From the NCBI GenBank assembly GCA_903832475.1, contig CAILBQ010000461.1, forward strand, positions 1 through 57,114: a DNA stretch of 57,114 bases, read 5' to 3'. This DNA comes from an uncultured Acidobacteriota bacterium. GTDB lineage: Bacteria > Acidobacteriota > Terriglobia > Terriglobales > Acidobacteriaceae. A program made the translations under genes and the position numbers. Under the pieces are notes generated by a model. That model was not told the DNA's origin. It worked only from the letters and a program-made list of their open reading frames with translations, and searched no databases. Shown piece after piece: positions 8,525 through 17,389 of the stretch; position 1 is the first letter of the stretch, and every line of letters begins with the position of its first letter.

Positions 8525-8757
8525 GCACATCCTTTGCGGCGATTTTAGGGGCGAATCAACGATGCAGGTGTCTCACTTCGCACACGGCGGAAAATAACCG
8601 CAGACGACGCAATTGCGCTGCCGAGATGCACAGGGCTGGCAGGCGGCTTTCCAGCGCGACGAGGCTGTGGACTTCGGTAGAGAACTTAGTAAGGCAAAGT
8701 CCGGAGCGGTTTGAGTATTTTGTTGCGCCGGTCGATCGAAGCGGCGAGTATCTTGCC

Positions 8758-9384
8758 ATGGGACGAGTGGAAGCTTTTTCTGACGGTGTGATTGCGGTCA
8801 TCATCACCATCATGGTTCTGGAATTGAAGGCTCCGGAGGCGGCGACGCCGGAGGCCTTGCGTGCGGCGCTGCCGGCGCTGTTTCTGTATGCGTTGAGCTT
8901 CATCATCGTGGCCAGCATGTGGGTGCATCATCATGGTCTGCTGAAGACGGCGAAGAAGACGACGCCGCGATTTTTGTGGAGCAACATCAACTTGTTGTTC
9001 TGGATGTCGCTGATTCCGTTTGCGACGGCGACGGTAGGGAAGTTTCCGCGCGATCCGTGGCCGGTAGCGGCGTATGCGGCGGTGTTTTTTCTGACTTCGC
9101 TCTCGTTTTCGATTCTGCAGACGGTGCTGGCACGGCACAATCGCGAGGATACGGCGCGGATGCAGAGTTTGTTGCGGGTGCGGTTCAAGGCGCTGTTTTC
9201 GGTTTTCTGTTACCTGGCTTCGATGGTGGCGGCGTTTGTGTACCTGCCGGTGGCGTATGGATTGTTCTTTCTTGTGGCGGTTGCATACGTGGTTCCGCCG
9301 CTGATGTTTGACCGGGAGTTTTCGGAGATTGCGCCGAGCGAACTCGAGGAGATGAAAGGCGTTGAAGCGGGAGTGGATTGCTGA
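8758..9384 (+). CDS. TMEM175-type (DUF1211) potassium channel-like protein
   Basis: A 208-residue membrane protein. The hallmark of the TMEM175 family, FSDGVIAVIITIMVLEL, lies at residues 6-22, in the first of six helices; the FSD motif lines the pore in characterised potassium-selective channels. Other helices are LFLYALSFIIVASMWVHHH, LFWMSLIPFATATVG, AAYAAVFFLTSLSFSIL, FSVFCYLASMVAAFVYLPV and LFFLVAVAYVVPPLMF. The ATG at 8758 was chosen because the family starts a few residues before this motif. The 3' end overlaps the next gene by 23 bp, suggesting co-translation. Confidence 0.88.
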   Translation: MGRVEAFSDGVIAVIITIMVLELKAPEAATPEALRAALPALFLYALSFIIVASMWVHHHGLLKTAKKTTPRFLWSNINLLFWMSLIPFATATVGKFPRDPWPVAAYAAVFFLTSLSFSILQTVLARHNREDTARMQSLLRVRFKALFSVFCYLASMVAAFVYLPVAYGLFFLVAVAYVVPPLMFDREFSEIAPSELEEMKGVEAGVDC

Positions 9385-9958
9385 GTTGTCGACGAGCCGG
9401 ATGGTACTGCGTCCGCTGGAGCTGGGCGATGCGGCGCAGGTGCAGCCTCTGTTTGCGCAGTGGGACGTGGTGAAGTATCTCAATGGGAAGGTACCGTGGC
9501 CGTTTCCGGAGGATGGGGTGCTGCAGTATTACCGCGACGTGGCGCTGCCGGCGATGGAGCGCGGCGAAGAGTGGCATTGGACGCTGCGGTTGAAGACGGC
9601 TCCGGAGGTGGTGATTGGGGCGATCGGGTTGATGCGCTCGGATGCGGTGGGAAATCCGGAGCAGAACAATCGAGGGTTCTGGCTGGATCCGAAATGGCAG
9701 GGGCAGGGCTTGATGACAGAAGCGGTGTTGGCGGTGAATGACTACTGGTTTGAGGTGCTTGGGTTTGAGAAGCTGCGCGCGCCGAAGGCGGTGGTGAATG
9801 TGGCGTCGAGTGCGATTTCGCGGAAGACGGGGATGCGGCTGGTGGAGGTGAAGATGAGCGAGTACGTAAGCGGGCGGCTGGAGACGGAGGTTTGGGAGAT
9901 GACGCGGGAGGAGTGGAAAAGCAGCAAGTTAGCGAAAGGCAGCGAGTTAGCAAGTTAG
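9362..9958 (+). CDS. GNAT-family N-acetyltransferase (RimJ/RimL-like)
   Basis: A 198-residue acetyltransferase. The RimJ/RimL N-terminus STSRMVLRPLELGDA is near residues 10-24. The acetyl-CoA region is GFWLDPKWQGQGLMTEAVLAV, followed by the conserved ALKA-like strand LRAPKAVVNVASSAISRKTGMRLV. The first strand requires a start before the ATG at 9401, so the TTG at 9362 (or 9386) is likely; AAAGG and GAGGAG lie upstream. It overlaps the TMEM175 gene by 23 bp. The last ~12 residues (KLAKGSELAS) are encoded by a tandem repeat and are probably not part of the fold. Confidence 0.85.
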   Translation: MKREWIAELSTSRMVLRPLELGDAAQVQPLFAQWDVVKYLNGKVPWPFPEDGVLQYYRDVALPAMERGEEWHWTLRLKTAPEVVIGAIGLMRSDAVGNPEQNNRGFWLDPKWQGQGLMTEAVLAVNDYWFEVLGFEKLRAPKAVVNVASSAISRKTGMRLVEVKMSEYVSGRLETEVWEMTREEWKSSKLAKGSELAS

Positions 9959-9991
9959 CAAGAGGCAGCGGATTAGCAAGTCAGCAAGAAG
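9922..9991. repeat. Degenerate 26-bp tandem repeat across the GNAT stop codon
   Basis: Three units: 9922-9939 (18 bp, lacking 8 bp), 9940-9965 and 9966-9991 (26 bp each). Each begins with CAGC and contains TTAGC. Inside the full units an 8-bp GTTAGCAA-like step is repeated again. The TAG stop of the acetyltransferase (9956-9958) lies in the second unit. Confidence 0.7.
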
Positions 9992-10008
9992 CGTCGGGTC
10001 GTCGGAAG

Positions 10009-12669
10009 TTATTCTGCGCGGAGGGCGGTGGTGGGGTTGATGGAGGCGGCGCGCTGGGCGGGGATCCAAGCGGCGAGGATGGCGAGGAGCGCGAGTAAGA
10101 GCGGGACGGCGAGGAAGGCGATGGGGTCGAGCGGGCTGGTGTTGTAGAGGAAGGTTTGCAGCCAGTGTCCGAGGAGAGCGGCGGTGGTGAGGCCGATGGC
10201 GGCTCCGGCGATGGAGAGGGTGAGGCCCTGGCGAAGGACGAGGGCGATGAGCTGGCGGCGGTTGGCGCCTAGGGCAAGGCGGATGCCGATTTCGCGGGTG
10301 CGGCAGTTCACCATGTAGGCGATGAGGGAGTAGACGCCGGCCATGCTGACGCCGAGAGCGAGAATGCCGAAGGCGAGCATGAGCGTGGTGAGGGATCGCT
10401 GCGACTGGGCGGAGTTGCCGACGACGGTGGCGAGCGACTGAACTTCATAGACGGGGACGGCGGGATTGAGGGCGTAAACGGCGCGGCGAATCGCGCTGGC
10501 TGCGGCTGCGGCATCGGTGCGGGTGCTGACGATGAGGCTCATGGCGGGTTCAAGCAGCGCCGGGGTGGGCGGGGTGTACATTTCTACGCCGGATTCGGTG
10601 TCGAAGGATTCGTGGCGGGTGTTGGAGACGATGCCGACGACAGTGAATGCGCTGGAGTCGAGGACGCCTTGCTTTGCTTCAAGGCCGAGCCACTCGATGT
10701 GCTTGCCGACTGGGTCTTGACCGGGCCAGTACTTCGTGGCCATCTGCTCATTGATGACGATGACGCGGGTGGCGCTGGTGGTGTCGGCTTCGTTCAAGAG
10801 GCGGCCGTGGAGCAGGCGGATGCCGAGAAGCGAGAAGTAGCTGGGAGAGACGGTGCGGCTGGAGCCCTGGTCGGGAGACTGGCGCGGGGGGCGGGGATTG
10901 TCTTCGACGTCGTAGGGGAAGCCTTCGTCGAAGCCGCGCATAGGGAGGGACGAGACGAGGGCGGCGCGTTCCATGCCGGGGGTGTGCTGGAGGCGGTCGA
11001 GGAGCGTGGCGTAGAAGTTGGCGCAGGTGCGGTGGGCGCCCTGGTCGGCGCAGGCGTTGGCATCGAGAGCGACCCGGGCGGTGAGGAGGTTGGCGGTCTG
11101 GAAGCCGGGATCGACGTGGACCAGGCGCCAGAGGCTGTGCAGCAGGAGGCCGGCGACGAGGATGACAACGGTGGCAAGTGCGATTTGTCCAGTGACGAGG
11201 AGGCCGGAGAGGCGGAAGTGCTCGCGGCCGGCGGAGTGGGCGGTGGCGTTGGATTTTAGCGCGTCCTGAAGGCGGCGAGGGCGTAGGCGGAGAGCGGGGG
11301 CGAGGCCGAATAGCAGGCTGGTCGCGAGGGATAAGCCGGCGATGAAGATCAGCGTGCCAGGGTGGAGGCCGACGTCGGCGAGGCGGGGGGTGTCGGCGGG
11401 GAGCAGGGATTTCAAGCCGGCCAGGACTAGTTGAGCGAGGGCGATACCGACGGCTCCGGCGACAAGGCCGAGGAGCAGGCTTTCGGTGAGCACCTGGCGG
11501 ACGAGGCGGCGCGCGGTGGCTCCGAGGGCGGAGCGGACGGCGATTTCGCGGGAGCGGGCGGCGGCGCGGGCGAGCATGAGGTGAGCCACGTTGGCGCAGG
11601 CGATGAGCAGGACCAAGGCGACGGCGGCGAAGAGAAGAAGCAACTTGGGGCGGGTGTCGCCGGTGAGGGAAGCGAGCAGCGGCTGAACGGTGACATCGGC
11701 GTACCAGCTGTCGGGCATGGGCCAGGGGAAGAGCTTGAGCCAGTGCGGATGCTGGGCGCGAAGTTCGGCCTGGGCGACGGCGGGGGTGATGCCGGGGCGG
11801 AGGCGGGCGATCATCTGTCCGCTGAACATGGCCCAGGGGTCGATGGGGTCGGCGGGGTTGATGGCGACGGGAAGCCAGAGCTGGGTGGATGCATCGGGAA
11901 AGTGGATGCCGGCGGGCAGGACGCCGAGAATGGTGCGGGTTTGGCCGTCGATGCGGAGGGTTTGTCCGATGACCTGAGGGTTGGCAGCGAGGTTCTGGCG
12001 CCAGTAGCCGTCGGAGAGGAGAACAACATTGTCGCGGCCGAGTATGTCTTCGCCGGGGAGGAAAGAGCGGCCGAGCTGGGGACGGAGGCCGAGGACGTCG
12101 AAGGCGTTGACGGTGACGGTGGATGCGAAGATGCGCGACGGGCCGGATGATGAGGTCACGGTGTGTTCGCGGGGCATGTCGTAACTCATGACCGAGGCGA
12201 AGGAGTGGTTTTGCTGCTGCACCGCGCGCACCCAGCCTTTGGGATAGAAGCCGTAGATTTTTACGAGTTGCTGCTGGTCGGCGAAGGGCAGGGGGCGAAG
12301 GAGGATGGAGTCGAGCAGGGAGAAGATGGCGGCGGTGGCACCGATGCCGGCAGCGAGCATGAGGATGGCGACAACGGAGAAGGCGGGGGCACGGAGGAAC
12401 TGGCGGGTCGCGAAGCGGAGGTCGGCGAGGATGCTGGCGAGGAAGGGGAAGCCGCGCTGGTCGCGGTAGAGTTCGCGGGTCTGGGGAATGTTGCCGAAGC
12501 GGAGACGGGCTTCGCGGCGGGCGGCGGCGGGGGAGAGGCCGCGGGCGAGGAAGTCGGCGGTGGCGGCTTCGAGGTGGGCGGCGATTTCTTCGTCGAGAAC
12601 GGAATCAGGATGGCGGCCGGGGAGGAGGCTGCGCAGGCGGGATGAGAGTTCGGCGAGGAAGTGGGGCAT
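10009..12669 (-). CDS. MacB-like ABC permease, acidobacterial ADOP type
   Basis: An 886-residue inner-membrane permease. Order: cytoplasmic N-terminal prefix (LDEEIAAHLEAATADFLARG...LRFGN, residues ~20-60), first helix FSVVAILMLAAGIGATAAIFSL, large MacB-like periplasmic domain, three helices with LLLIACANVAHLMLARAAAR, a second periplasmic domain, and a C-terminal FtsX domain ending AAWIPAQRAASINPTTALRAE. The ATG at 12669 has AGGAGG six bases upstream. Members usually work with a separate ABC ATPase, moving lipids, peptides or drugs or transmitting force. No ATPase or PadR gene is adjacent. It is the intact counterpart of the pseudogene at 6772. Confidence 0.92.
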   Translation of the reverse strand: MPHFLAELSSRLRSLLPGRHPDSVLDEEIAAHLEAATADFLARGLSPAAARREARLRFGNIPQTRELYRDQRGFPFLASILADLRFATRQFLRAPAFSVVAILMLAAGIGATAAIFSLLDSILLRPLPFADQQQLVKIYGFYPKGWVRAVQQQNHSFASVMSYDMPREHTVTSSSGPSRIFASTVTVNAFDVLGLRPQLGRSFLPGEDILGRDNVVLLSDGYWRQNLAANPQVIGQTLRIDGQTRTILGVLPAGIHFPDASTQLWLPVAINPADPIDPWAMFSGQMIARLRPGITPAVAQAELRAQHPHWLKLFPWPMPDSWYADVTVQPLLASLTGDTRPKLLLLFAAVALVLLIACANVAHLMLARAAARSREIAVRSALGATARRLVRQVLTESLLLGLVAGAVGIALAQLVLAGLKSLLPADTPRLADVGLHPGTLIFIAGLSLATSLLFGLAPALRLRPRRLQDALKSNATAHSAGREHFRLSGLLVTGQIALATVVILVAGLLLHSLWRLVHVDPGFQTANLLTARVALDANACADQGAHRTCANFYATLLDRLQHTPGMERAALVSSLPMRGFDEGFPYDVEDNPRPPRQSPDQGSSRTVSPSYFSLLGIRLLHGRLLNEADTTSATRVIVINEQMATKYWPGQDPVGKHIEWLGLEAKQGVLDSSAFTVVGIVSNTRHESFDTESGVEMYTPPTPALLEPAMSLIVSTRTDAAAAASAIRRAVYALNPAVPVYEVQSLATVVGNSAQSQRSLTTLMLAFGILALGVSMAGVYSLIAYMVNCRTREIGIRLALGANRRQLIALVLRQGLTLSIAGAAIGLTTAALLGHWLQTFLYNTSPLDPIAFLAVPLLLALLAILAAWIPAQRAASINPTTALRAE

Positions 12670-12810
12670 GCGGCCTCCTGTTGGTGTTCTACAGAGACGG
12701 TAGGCGGGGATGTGTTGAATGTCAACAGGGAAATGCGCGCTTGCGGGGTTGTTGGAGGGGGGTGTTCGCGAGATCAACAGAGCGGGATCGATTCAACATG
12801 GAGGCGAAAA

Positions 12811-12882
12811 GCAGATTCCCCTGAGGGGAATGACAGAAAGAAAGGCAAGGGCAATAGCAGAAAGAAATCAGAAGCAAAGGCA
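12811..12882. repeat. Intergenic repeat, family B, copy 2
   Basis: Mini-hairpin ATTCCCC-TGA-GGGGAAT, then GACAGAAAG and a long purine-rich tail with several GCAAAG/GCAAGG units. It lies in the 273-bp gap upstream of the MacB-like permease gene; the rest of that gap shows nothing else. Confidence 0.75.
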
Positions 12883-12942
12883 AACCACCTGCCAATTCCC
12901 GTTGACAGATTCAGGAAAGAAAAGCGGATTTTTGGCGAGAGA

Positions 12943-13422
12943 TTACTTTGTGACGCGGTCGAAGACCCAGCGGTTGGTTTCGCTGTGGGAGGGGGTCTGT
13001 TTGTGCTCCAGCTCGGTGAGGGTCTGGGCGCTGTTGGAGAGGGTGTAGCGGATGGTGCTGGTGGCTTTCTGGCCGTTGGAGGCGGAGATGTCTTCGTGGA
13101 GGACGAGAGTGGCGCCTTGGCGCGTGAGCTTGGAGGCGAAGGTGAAGGGGCCGTCCTTTTCGATGTGGGGCGTGGAGGCGTTGAGGTCGAGGTCGATGGA
13201 AAAGATTTCCGGCTTGCGGGCGGAGTATTCGTGTTTGCGCTGGTAGTGCCAGCGGGTGCCGTTGAACGTGATGGTAACGACGCTGGTGGAGGGGGGATTG
13301 GGCGTTTCGAGTTTGCTTTTTGCGGGGTTGAGTTTCCAGGTGCCGGTGAAGGGTGATGCAGGCTGCGCGGGGAGAAGCGTTGCGGCGAGGAGGAGAGCGA
13401 GTATGGGGAGGGCGAGGCGCAT
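12943..13422 (-). CDS. Small secreted protein of unknown function
   Basis: A 159-residue exported protein. Signal peptide MRLALPILALLLAATLLPAQ, then FTGTWKLNPAKSK, the opening of a lipocalin-like or DUF-type beta-barrel common in Acidobacteria. Alternating strands follow (VVTITFNGTRWHYQRK, GATLVLHEDIS). The ATG at 13422 was chosen over an upstream TTG because it begins the signal peptide. No catalytic residues are recognised. Its role might be lipid or small-molecule binding, inferred only from the fold-like pattern. Confidence 0.7.
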   Translation of the reverse strand: MRLALPILALLLAATLLPAQPASPFTGTWKLNPAKSKLETPNPPSTSVVTITFNGTRWHYQRKHEYSARKPEIFSIDLDLNASTPHIEKDGPFTFASKLTRQGATLVLHEDISASNGQKATSTIRYTLSNSAQTLTELEHKQTPSHSETNRWVFDRVTK

Positions 13423-13534
13423 GGTGTGATTCAAGTTTAGAGGCTAAGGGAAGACGATCGACGGGGAGATGAGGCTGGGAGAGGAAGAGCATATCTCAGC
13501 GGCTGAAGCCCGTCAGGTCTTCGTCGTTCGAAGT

Positions 13535-13554
13535 GCCGGAGAGGAATCTCCGGC
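13535..13554. terminator. Perfect 8-bp hairpin in intergenic gap, possible terminator or repeat
   Basis: GCCGGAGA (13535-13542) and TCTCCGGC (13547-13554) enclose a GGAA loop. No T-run follows in either direction. It sits 63 bp beyond the stop of the minus-strand YVTN gene. The flanking 13495-13580 (CGGCTGAAGCCCG, CCGGCCTACCC) looks like a further repeat element seen only once here. Confidence 0.4.
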
Positions 13555-13616
13555 CTACCCGGTGGAGACAGGTTTGTAGCAGCGCGAGCCTTCGATCGGG
13601 AGAAAGATACTTGCGG

Positions 13617-14627
13617 CTATTTGGCCGGGGCCCAGGCGAGGCCGTCGGCGAGTTTGCCGGTGAAGATGCGGCGGGTAACGGTCCAGGTTTTTAGATCGAT
13701 TTCGGCGACCTGGTTGGACTGGTCGCAGGAAACGTAGGCGACGGCGTTGTCGGGACGGACGATGACTTCCTGCGGCGACGCGGGGACGTCGATGGTCTTG
13801 ACGACCTTCATGGACTGCAGGTCGATGACGGCGACCTTGTTCTGGGCGATGATGCAGACAATCAGCCAGCGGCCATCGGGAGTGGGGGCTGTGCCGTAAC
13901 CGGAACTGGGAAGCGGGATCCAGGATTTGAGCTGGTTGGTGGCGGTGTCGATGACGGCTAGCTGCGGCTTGGTCTGGTCGGAGGTGAAGGCGTACTTGTC
14001 GTCCATGGAAACAGACATGCGCTGGACTTCCTTGGACAGGGGTATGACGGTGACCAGTTTGCGGGCCTTGAGGTCCAGAACCGAGACGGTGCCGGGGCCC
14101 ACGTTGGCGGTGTAGCCGAAACGGCCGTTGTGAGAGAGCGCGAGGAGGTGGGATTCGACGGAGCCGGTGGGGATGGCGCCAATGAGCTTCGGCGCGGCGG
14201 GATCTTTGAGATCGAAGATTGAGACGGTCTTATCGAGCTCGGTGGTGACGTAGAGCAGACCATCGGGACCGACCACGGGACAGTGGGGACGCACGCCATG
14301 ATGGAAGTCGAAGGTGGAGACGACCTTGCGGCTGGGAATGTCGATGGTGACCATGGTGCTGCCGTCGGTGCCGGGCTTGCCGACGCCGGAGTTGCCGTAG
14401 ATGGGGACGTAGGCGTAACGGCCGTCCTTGGAGGCGGCGACCTCGTGGCCGGTGATGCCGCCCTCGGGGACCGATGCGAGGAGATGGCCGGTGGCGGGGT
14501 CAATGATGGCGAGAGACTGCGCGCCTTTTTCGGCGACGAGGAGGAGGCCGTGGTTTTGCGCCTCAAGGGCGAACGGCGAGAAGAGAAGCAGAATTGCGAC
14601 GATTTGCTTGAGGGGCCGGTTGAGCAT
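13617..14627 (-). CDS. Secreted YVTN beta-propeller protein
   Basis: A 336-residue exported seven-bladed propeller of the YncE/YVTN type. Signal peptide LKQIVAILLLFSPFALEAQ; then repeated blades such as SLAIIDPATGHLLASVPEGG, TVSVLDLKARKLVTVIPLS, KVAVIDLQSMKVVKTIDVP and QVAEIDLKTWTVTRRIFTG. The ATG at 14627 has GGAG five bases upstream. The frame continues upstream through the histidine kinase gene, but that part is antiparallel-frame chance coding. YncE-like proteins bind DNA or ligands in the periplasm; a specific role here is not evident. Confidence 0.85.
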   Translation of the reverse strand: MLNRPLKQIVAILLLFSPFALEAQNHGLLLVAEKGAQSLAIIDPATGHLLASVPEGGITGHEVAASKDGRYAYVPIYGNSGVGKPGTDGSTMVTIDIPSRKVVSTFDFHHGVRPHCPVVGPDGLLYVTTELDKTVSIFDLKDPAAPKLIGAIPTGSVESHLLALSHNGRFGYTANVGPGTVSVLDLKARKLVTVIPLSKEVQRMSVSMDDKYAFTSDQTKPQLAVIDTATNQLKSWIPLPSSGYGTAPTPDGRWLIVCIIAQNKVAVIDLQSMKVVKTIDVPASPQEVIVRPDNAVAYVSCDQSNQVAEIDLKTWTVTRRIFTGKLADGLAWAPAK

Positions 14628-14687
14628 GGGATCTCCAGGACTGTTGGGACGAAATATTGGCGGACGCCTCACTATATCCAATCGGGC
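14628..14687 (-). promoter_or_regulatory. Candidate promoter of the YVTN gene
   Basis: Reading the minus strand, TTGGAT and AATATT are separated by 17 bases, about 25 bases before the start codon's leader. The -10-like part lies in an 18-bp sequence (14651-14668) that is also present at 2980-2997. No experimental support; moderate match only. Confidence 0.35.
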
Positions 14688-14782
14688 GGTGGTGGGGGGA
14701 GGAGGCGAGGAGTTGACGGGTGAGGCAGGCTGTTTGGGGGTCTGGGAACCCGTATTTCCCGGCATTGCAGATATGAATGCCG

Positions 14783-14847
14783 CCCACATCTCCGCGCAAA
14801 CTACGCGCGTCGGTATGGGGCACCCGGCCGGGGGATATGGGGTACCC
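14783..14847. repeat. Intergenic hairpin repeat, family A, degenerate double copy
   Basis: CCCACATCTCCGCGC, a short spacer, then GTATGGGGCACCCGG and a second half-copy GGATATGGGGTACCCC. The right half seems duplicated. It lies in the gap between the histidine kinase and YVTN genes. Confidence 0.6.
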
Positions 14848-14859
14848 CTGGGCGCGTGG

Positions 14860-16425
14860 CTATGGGGTTTTGACGGGGGTGACTTCGGCGTGCTCGGCTG
14901 CGGGTCTGGCTGAGTCGGGGGCTTGCACACTCTCGGGAGCGAGGGGGAGTTCGACGCGAAACATGGTTTGGAAGCCGGGCGGCATGCCGTGGGTCTGGAG
15001 GGTAATGCGTCCGCCGCTCTTCTGAACGAGTTCGCGAGAAACCCAAAGGCCGATGCCGGTGCCGATGTCGACCTTGGTCGTGAAAAAGGGTTCGAAGATT
15101 CGCTCCGCGTCGGTCGGAGTAACCCCTGTTCCGTTGTCGCGAACGAGAATGAGGGCGCGGGTTCCCTGGCGAACAGTTTCGACTTCGATGATGCCGCCGG
15201 AGGAATGGAGGGCGTCGCAAGCATTGGACAGCAGGTTGGTGAGTATCTGGCGGAGATCGTCCTGGGGAATCGAGACGAGGAGGGAGTCGTCGGACAGGAC
15301 GCGCAATTTGGCGTCGCGAGCGAAGCATTTGGGCTGGAACATGCGGGCGACGCTGTCGAGGACGTCGTTGATGGGGGAGGGGCCATCGGCGCCGAGCGGG
15401 CGGGCAAAGGTGAGGGTATGCCGGGCGATGCTGGCGAGGCGGGCGACTTCGCGCTCGGCCTGCTCCAGGTAGCCGCGAGTTGTCGCGGAGAGGGAAGGGT
15501 CGGAATTTGCGAGGTAAAGGAGGTTGGTGACGGCCTCGAGTGGATTGTTGATTTCATGCGCGACGGTGGCGGATAGGCGGCCGACGGCGGCGAGTTTTTC
15601 AGCGCGAAGGAGGGCAAGTTCGGCGCGCTTGCGATCGGTCACGTCGATGGAGACACCGCGCCAGACCTTGGCTTGCTGCGGGGAGGGAGAGCCATGCGAG
15701 GCGATCCAATGGACTTCATCGTCGGGCCAGCGAACCCGAAATTCACAGTCGAATGGCTGGTGGGCGCGCACAGCGCTTTCGGCAGCATGAGCCAGAGCCA
15801 GCCGATCTTCTTCAAAGATGAGTTGGAAAGCGTCGTCGATGGTGGAGAGTTCGGCAAAGGGTCGACCGAAGATGCGAGAGCCGCCTTCGGCCCACTCAAT
15901 GGTCTTGTCGCCGAGGTTCATGGTCCAGGCGACGGAGTTGCCGCCCTGTTGGGCTTCGCTTAGGGCGTCGGTGCGCGCCTGGAGAGAGGCGAGGGTGAGA
16001 TTGAGGCGATTGCCGATGACACGTTGGCGGTGGAAGACGGCGGAGATGAGAAGCCCGACGGCGAAAATGATGGCGGAACGCAGAAGGGAGCGCGCGTCGA
16101 GTGCGAACAGCCCCTGATCCGTAAAAAGGGTGTGGTTGATAACCAGCGTGGTGACGATTGTGGTGACAAGGCCAGCGGGAAAACCGGCGAAGAGGGTGAT
16201 GCAAGCGATGGCGGCGAAACTAAGGGCGAGCGGTGTGCTGGAAAGCAGAGAGGAATGGATGCTGAGCGAAATGAAGGCCCAGGGAAGCAGGACGGCCGCA
16301 AACATCCCTGCAAATTGCGGCAGACGTTTCGTCCGTGGAAGGATTCCGATCCCTGGAGTTGTCATCGTCAAAGCAACCTCGAGGGGTGGAACTGCCGGGC
16401 GTTGAGCATGGGTAAGGAGGCTCAT
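14860..16425 (-). CDS. PAS-domain sensor histidine kinase, orphan
   Basis: A 521-residue membrane sensor kinase. Residues ~38-132 form about four hydrophobic helices of MASE-like type (FAGMFAAVLLPWAFISL, AIACITLFAGFPAGLVTTIV, LLRSAIIFAVGLLISAV). A PAS domain follows (~160-268, ending WRGVSIDVTDRKRAE). The phospho-acceptor is His290 in VAHEINNPLEAV. The ATPase domain has N box LTNLLSNACDAL, G1 DNGTGV and G2 GTGIGLWVSRELV. No response regulator is adjacent, so the partner lies elsewhere. The ATG at 16425 lacks a clear ribosome-binding site; 16365 is an alternative. Ligand unknown. Confidence 0.9.
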   Translation of the reverse strand: MSLLTHAQRPAVPPLEVALTMTTPGIGILPRTKRLPQFAGMFAAVLLPWAFISLSIHSSLLSSTPLALSFAAIACITLFAGFPAGLVTTIVTTLVINHTLFTDQGLFALDARSLLRSAIIFAVGLLISAVFHRQRVIGNRLNLTLASLQARTDALSEAQQGGNSVAWTMNLGDKTIEWAEGGSRIFGRPFAELSTIDDAFQLIFEEDRLALAHAAESAVRAHQPFDCEFRVRWPDDEVHWIASHGSPSPQQAKVWRGVSIDVTDRKRAELALLRAEKLAAVGRLSATVAHEINNPLEAVTNLLYLANSDPSLSATTRGYLEQAEREVARLASIARHTLTFARPLGADGPSPINDVLDSVARMFQPKCFARDAKLRVLSDDSLLVSIPQDDLRQILTNLLSNACDALHSSGGIIEVETVRQGTRALILVRDNGTGVTPTDAERIFEPFFTTKVDIGTGIGLWVSRELVQKSGGRITLQTHGMPPGFQTMFRVELPLAPESVQAPDSARPAAEHAEVTPVKTP

Positions 16426-16512
16426 CGCGCGAAGGAGGTACTGGACAAGGAATTTTCAAGATAAGGATACGGCGAAAGAGCAAGAACGGCAAGAATTAGC
16501 CGTTGCGGCTGG

Positions 16513-17355
16513 TTACGGCCCGGTTGGTCGCGAAGCAGCGCTGGCGGCCTTCCTGCGCGATGCCAGGAAGCGCCACAAGGCAATCAGGCCAGTGCCGAGG
16601 GTGCCGAGCAGCCATTGCCAGTTGTTGGCGATGAATTGTTCGACGGCCCCTCTTTTGTTGACTTGAACCTGCACATCGCGATCGATGGAGACGAAGTCCC
16701 GGGAGAGGTCCTGGAGTTCGACGGTAGCGGCGAGGTGAAGCTGGAGCTGGCCGGCATGTTTGGGAAGGATGGTCCACTCCCATTCGGTGGGCATAGCGCC
16801 GCCGACCTCCTGCTCCTCGGTACTGAGTGGGGTTATATCGAAGTCGGCGCTGCGGAGGGACATTTTCATCCGAGTAGAGACAGGAGTGGGTGCCGAGTCG
16901 ATCGTGGAGCCAGGGGAAGATGGCATGCCGCCGGTCAGGCTGGTCACATGGCTTCCGCCGATATGGGCCACGACGGTGGCGGATTGCCCCGTGAACATGG
17001 AAACGGGCGTGCTGTAGGCAACTTTGCCCTGGTCGAGTTTTTGCAGACTGGCAGCGAGAGCCAGTTCATCGGGATCGTTGCCGGGGGATTCGGTATGCGC
17101 GCTGGACTTGGGGGCAACGGGTGGTGGTCCCGCGATGTCATCCCTCTTCTCATGGGGTGCTTTTGGGGCGGTGTGCGGGGCGGAGAGCGAATCGTGGGAC
17201 GGGGGAAGCGGAGGCTTCTTCTTGCCGGGACGGGCGCGCAGAACCTCCTGCCGGGTTTGCATGGCGGGCGGAGCTGGGGCGGTGGTGCAGCCCACCAAGA
17301 AGAAGACGACGACGGCCGCGACGCACCCAGCCCGGCGTAGCGCTTGTTTTCCCAA
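16513..17355 (-). CDS. Lipoprotein with predicted C-terminal membrane anchor
   Basis: A 280-residue protein of unknown function. The TTG at 17355 is preferred: AGGAGG lies five bases upstream and the product becomes a textbook lipoprotein signal (GKQALRRAGCVAAVVVFFLVGC, lipobox LVGC). An ATG at 17385 is the alternative. A long proline-rich linker follows, then a beta-rich domain (~110-240). The C-terminus has a hydrophobic segment WQWLLGTLGTGLIALWRFL with a basic tail, so the protein may be anchored at both ends. It lies 34 bp beyond the GH13 gene on the same strand. Confidence 0.7.
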   Translation of the reverse strand: MGKQALRRAGCVAAVVVFFLVGCTTAPAPPAMQTRQEVLRARPGKKKPPLPPSHDSLSAPHTAPKAPHEKRDDIAGPPPVAPKSSAHTESPGNDPDELALAASLQKLDQGKVAYSTPVSMFTGQSATVVAHIGGSHVTSLTGGMPSSPGSTIDSAPTPVSTRMKMSLRSADFDITPLSTEEQEVGGAMPTEWEWTILPKHAGQLQLHLAATVELQDLSRDFVSIDRDVQVQVNKRGAVEQFIANNWQWLLGTLGTGLIALWRFLASRRKAASAASRPTGP

Positions 17356-17389
17356 TCGATCCTCCTGCCGGTACTTTGTCTTCATTTTG

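Noticed and set aside
14628..15617. A 330-codon upstream extension of the YVTN propeller.
   Set aside because: It runs through the histidine kinase gene in another frame; the extension is Pro/Ser-rich and the true start at 14627 has a ribosome-binding site and signal peptide.
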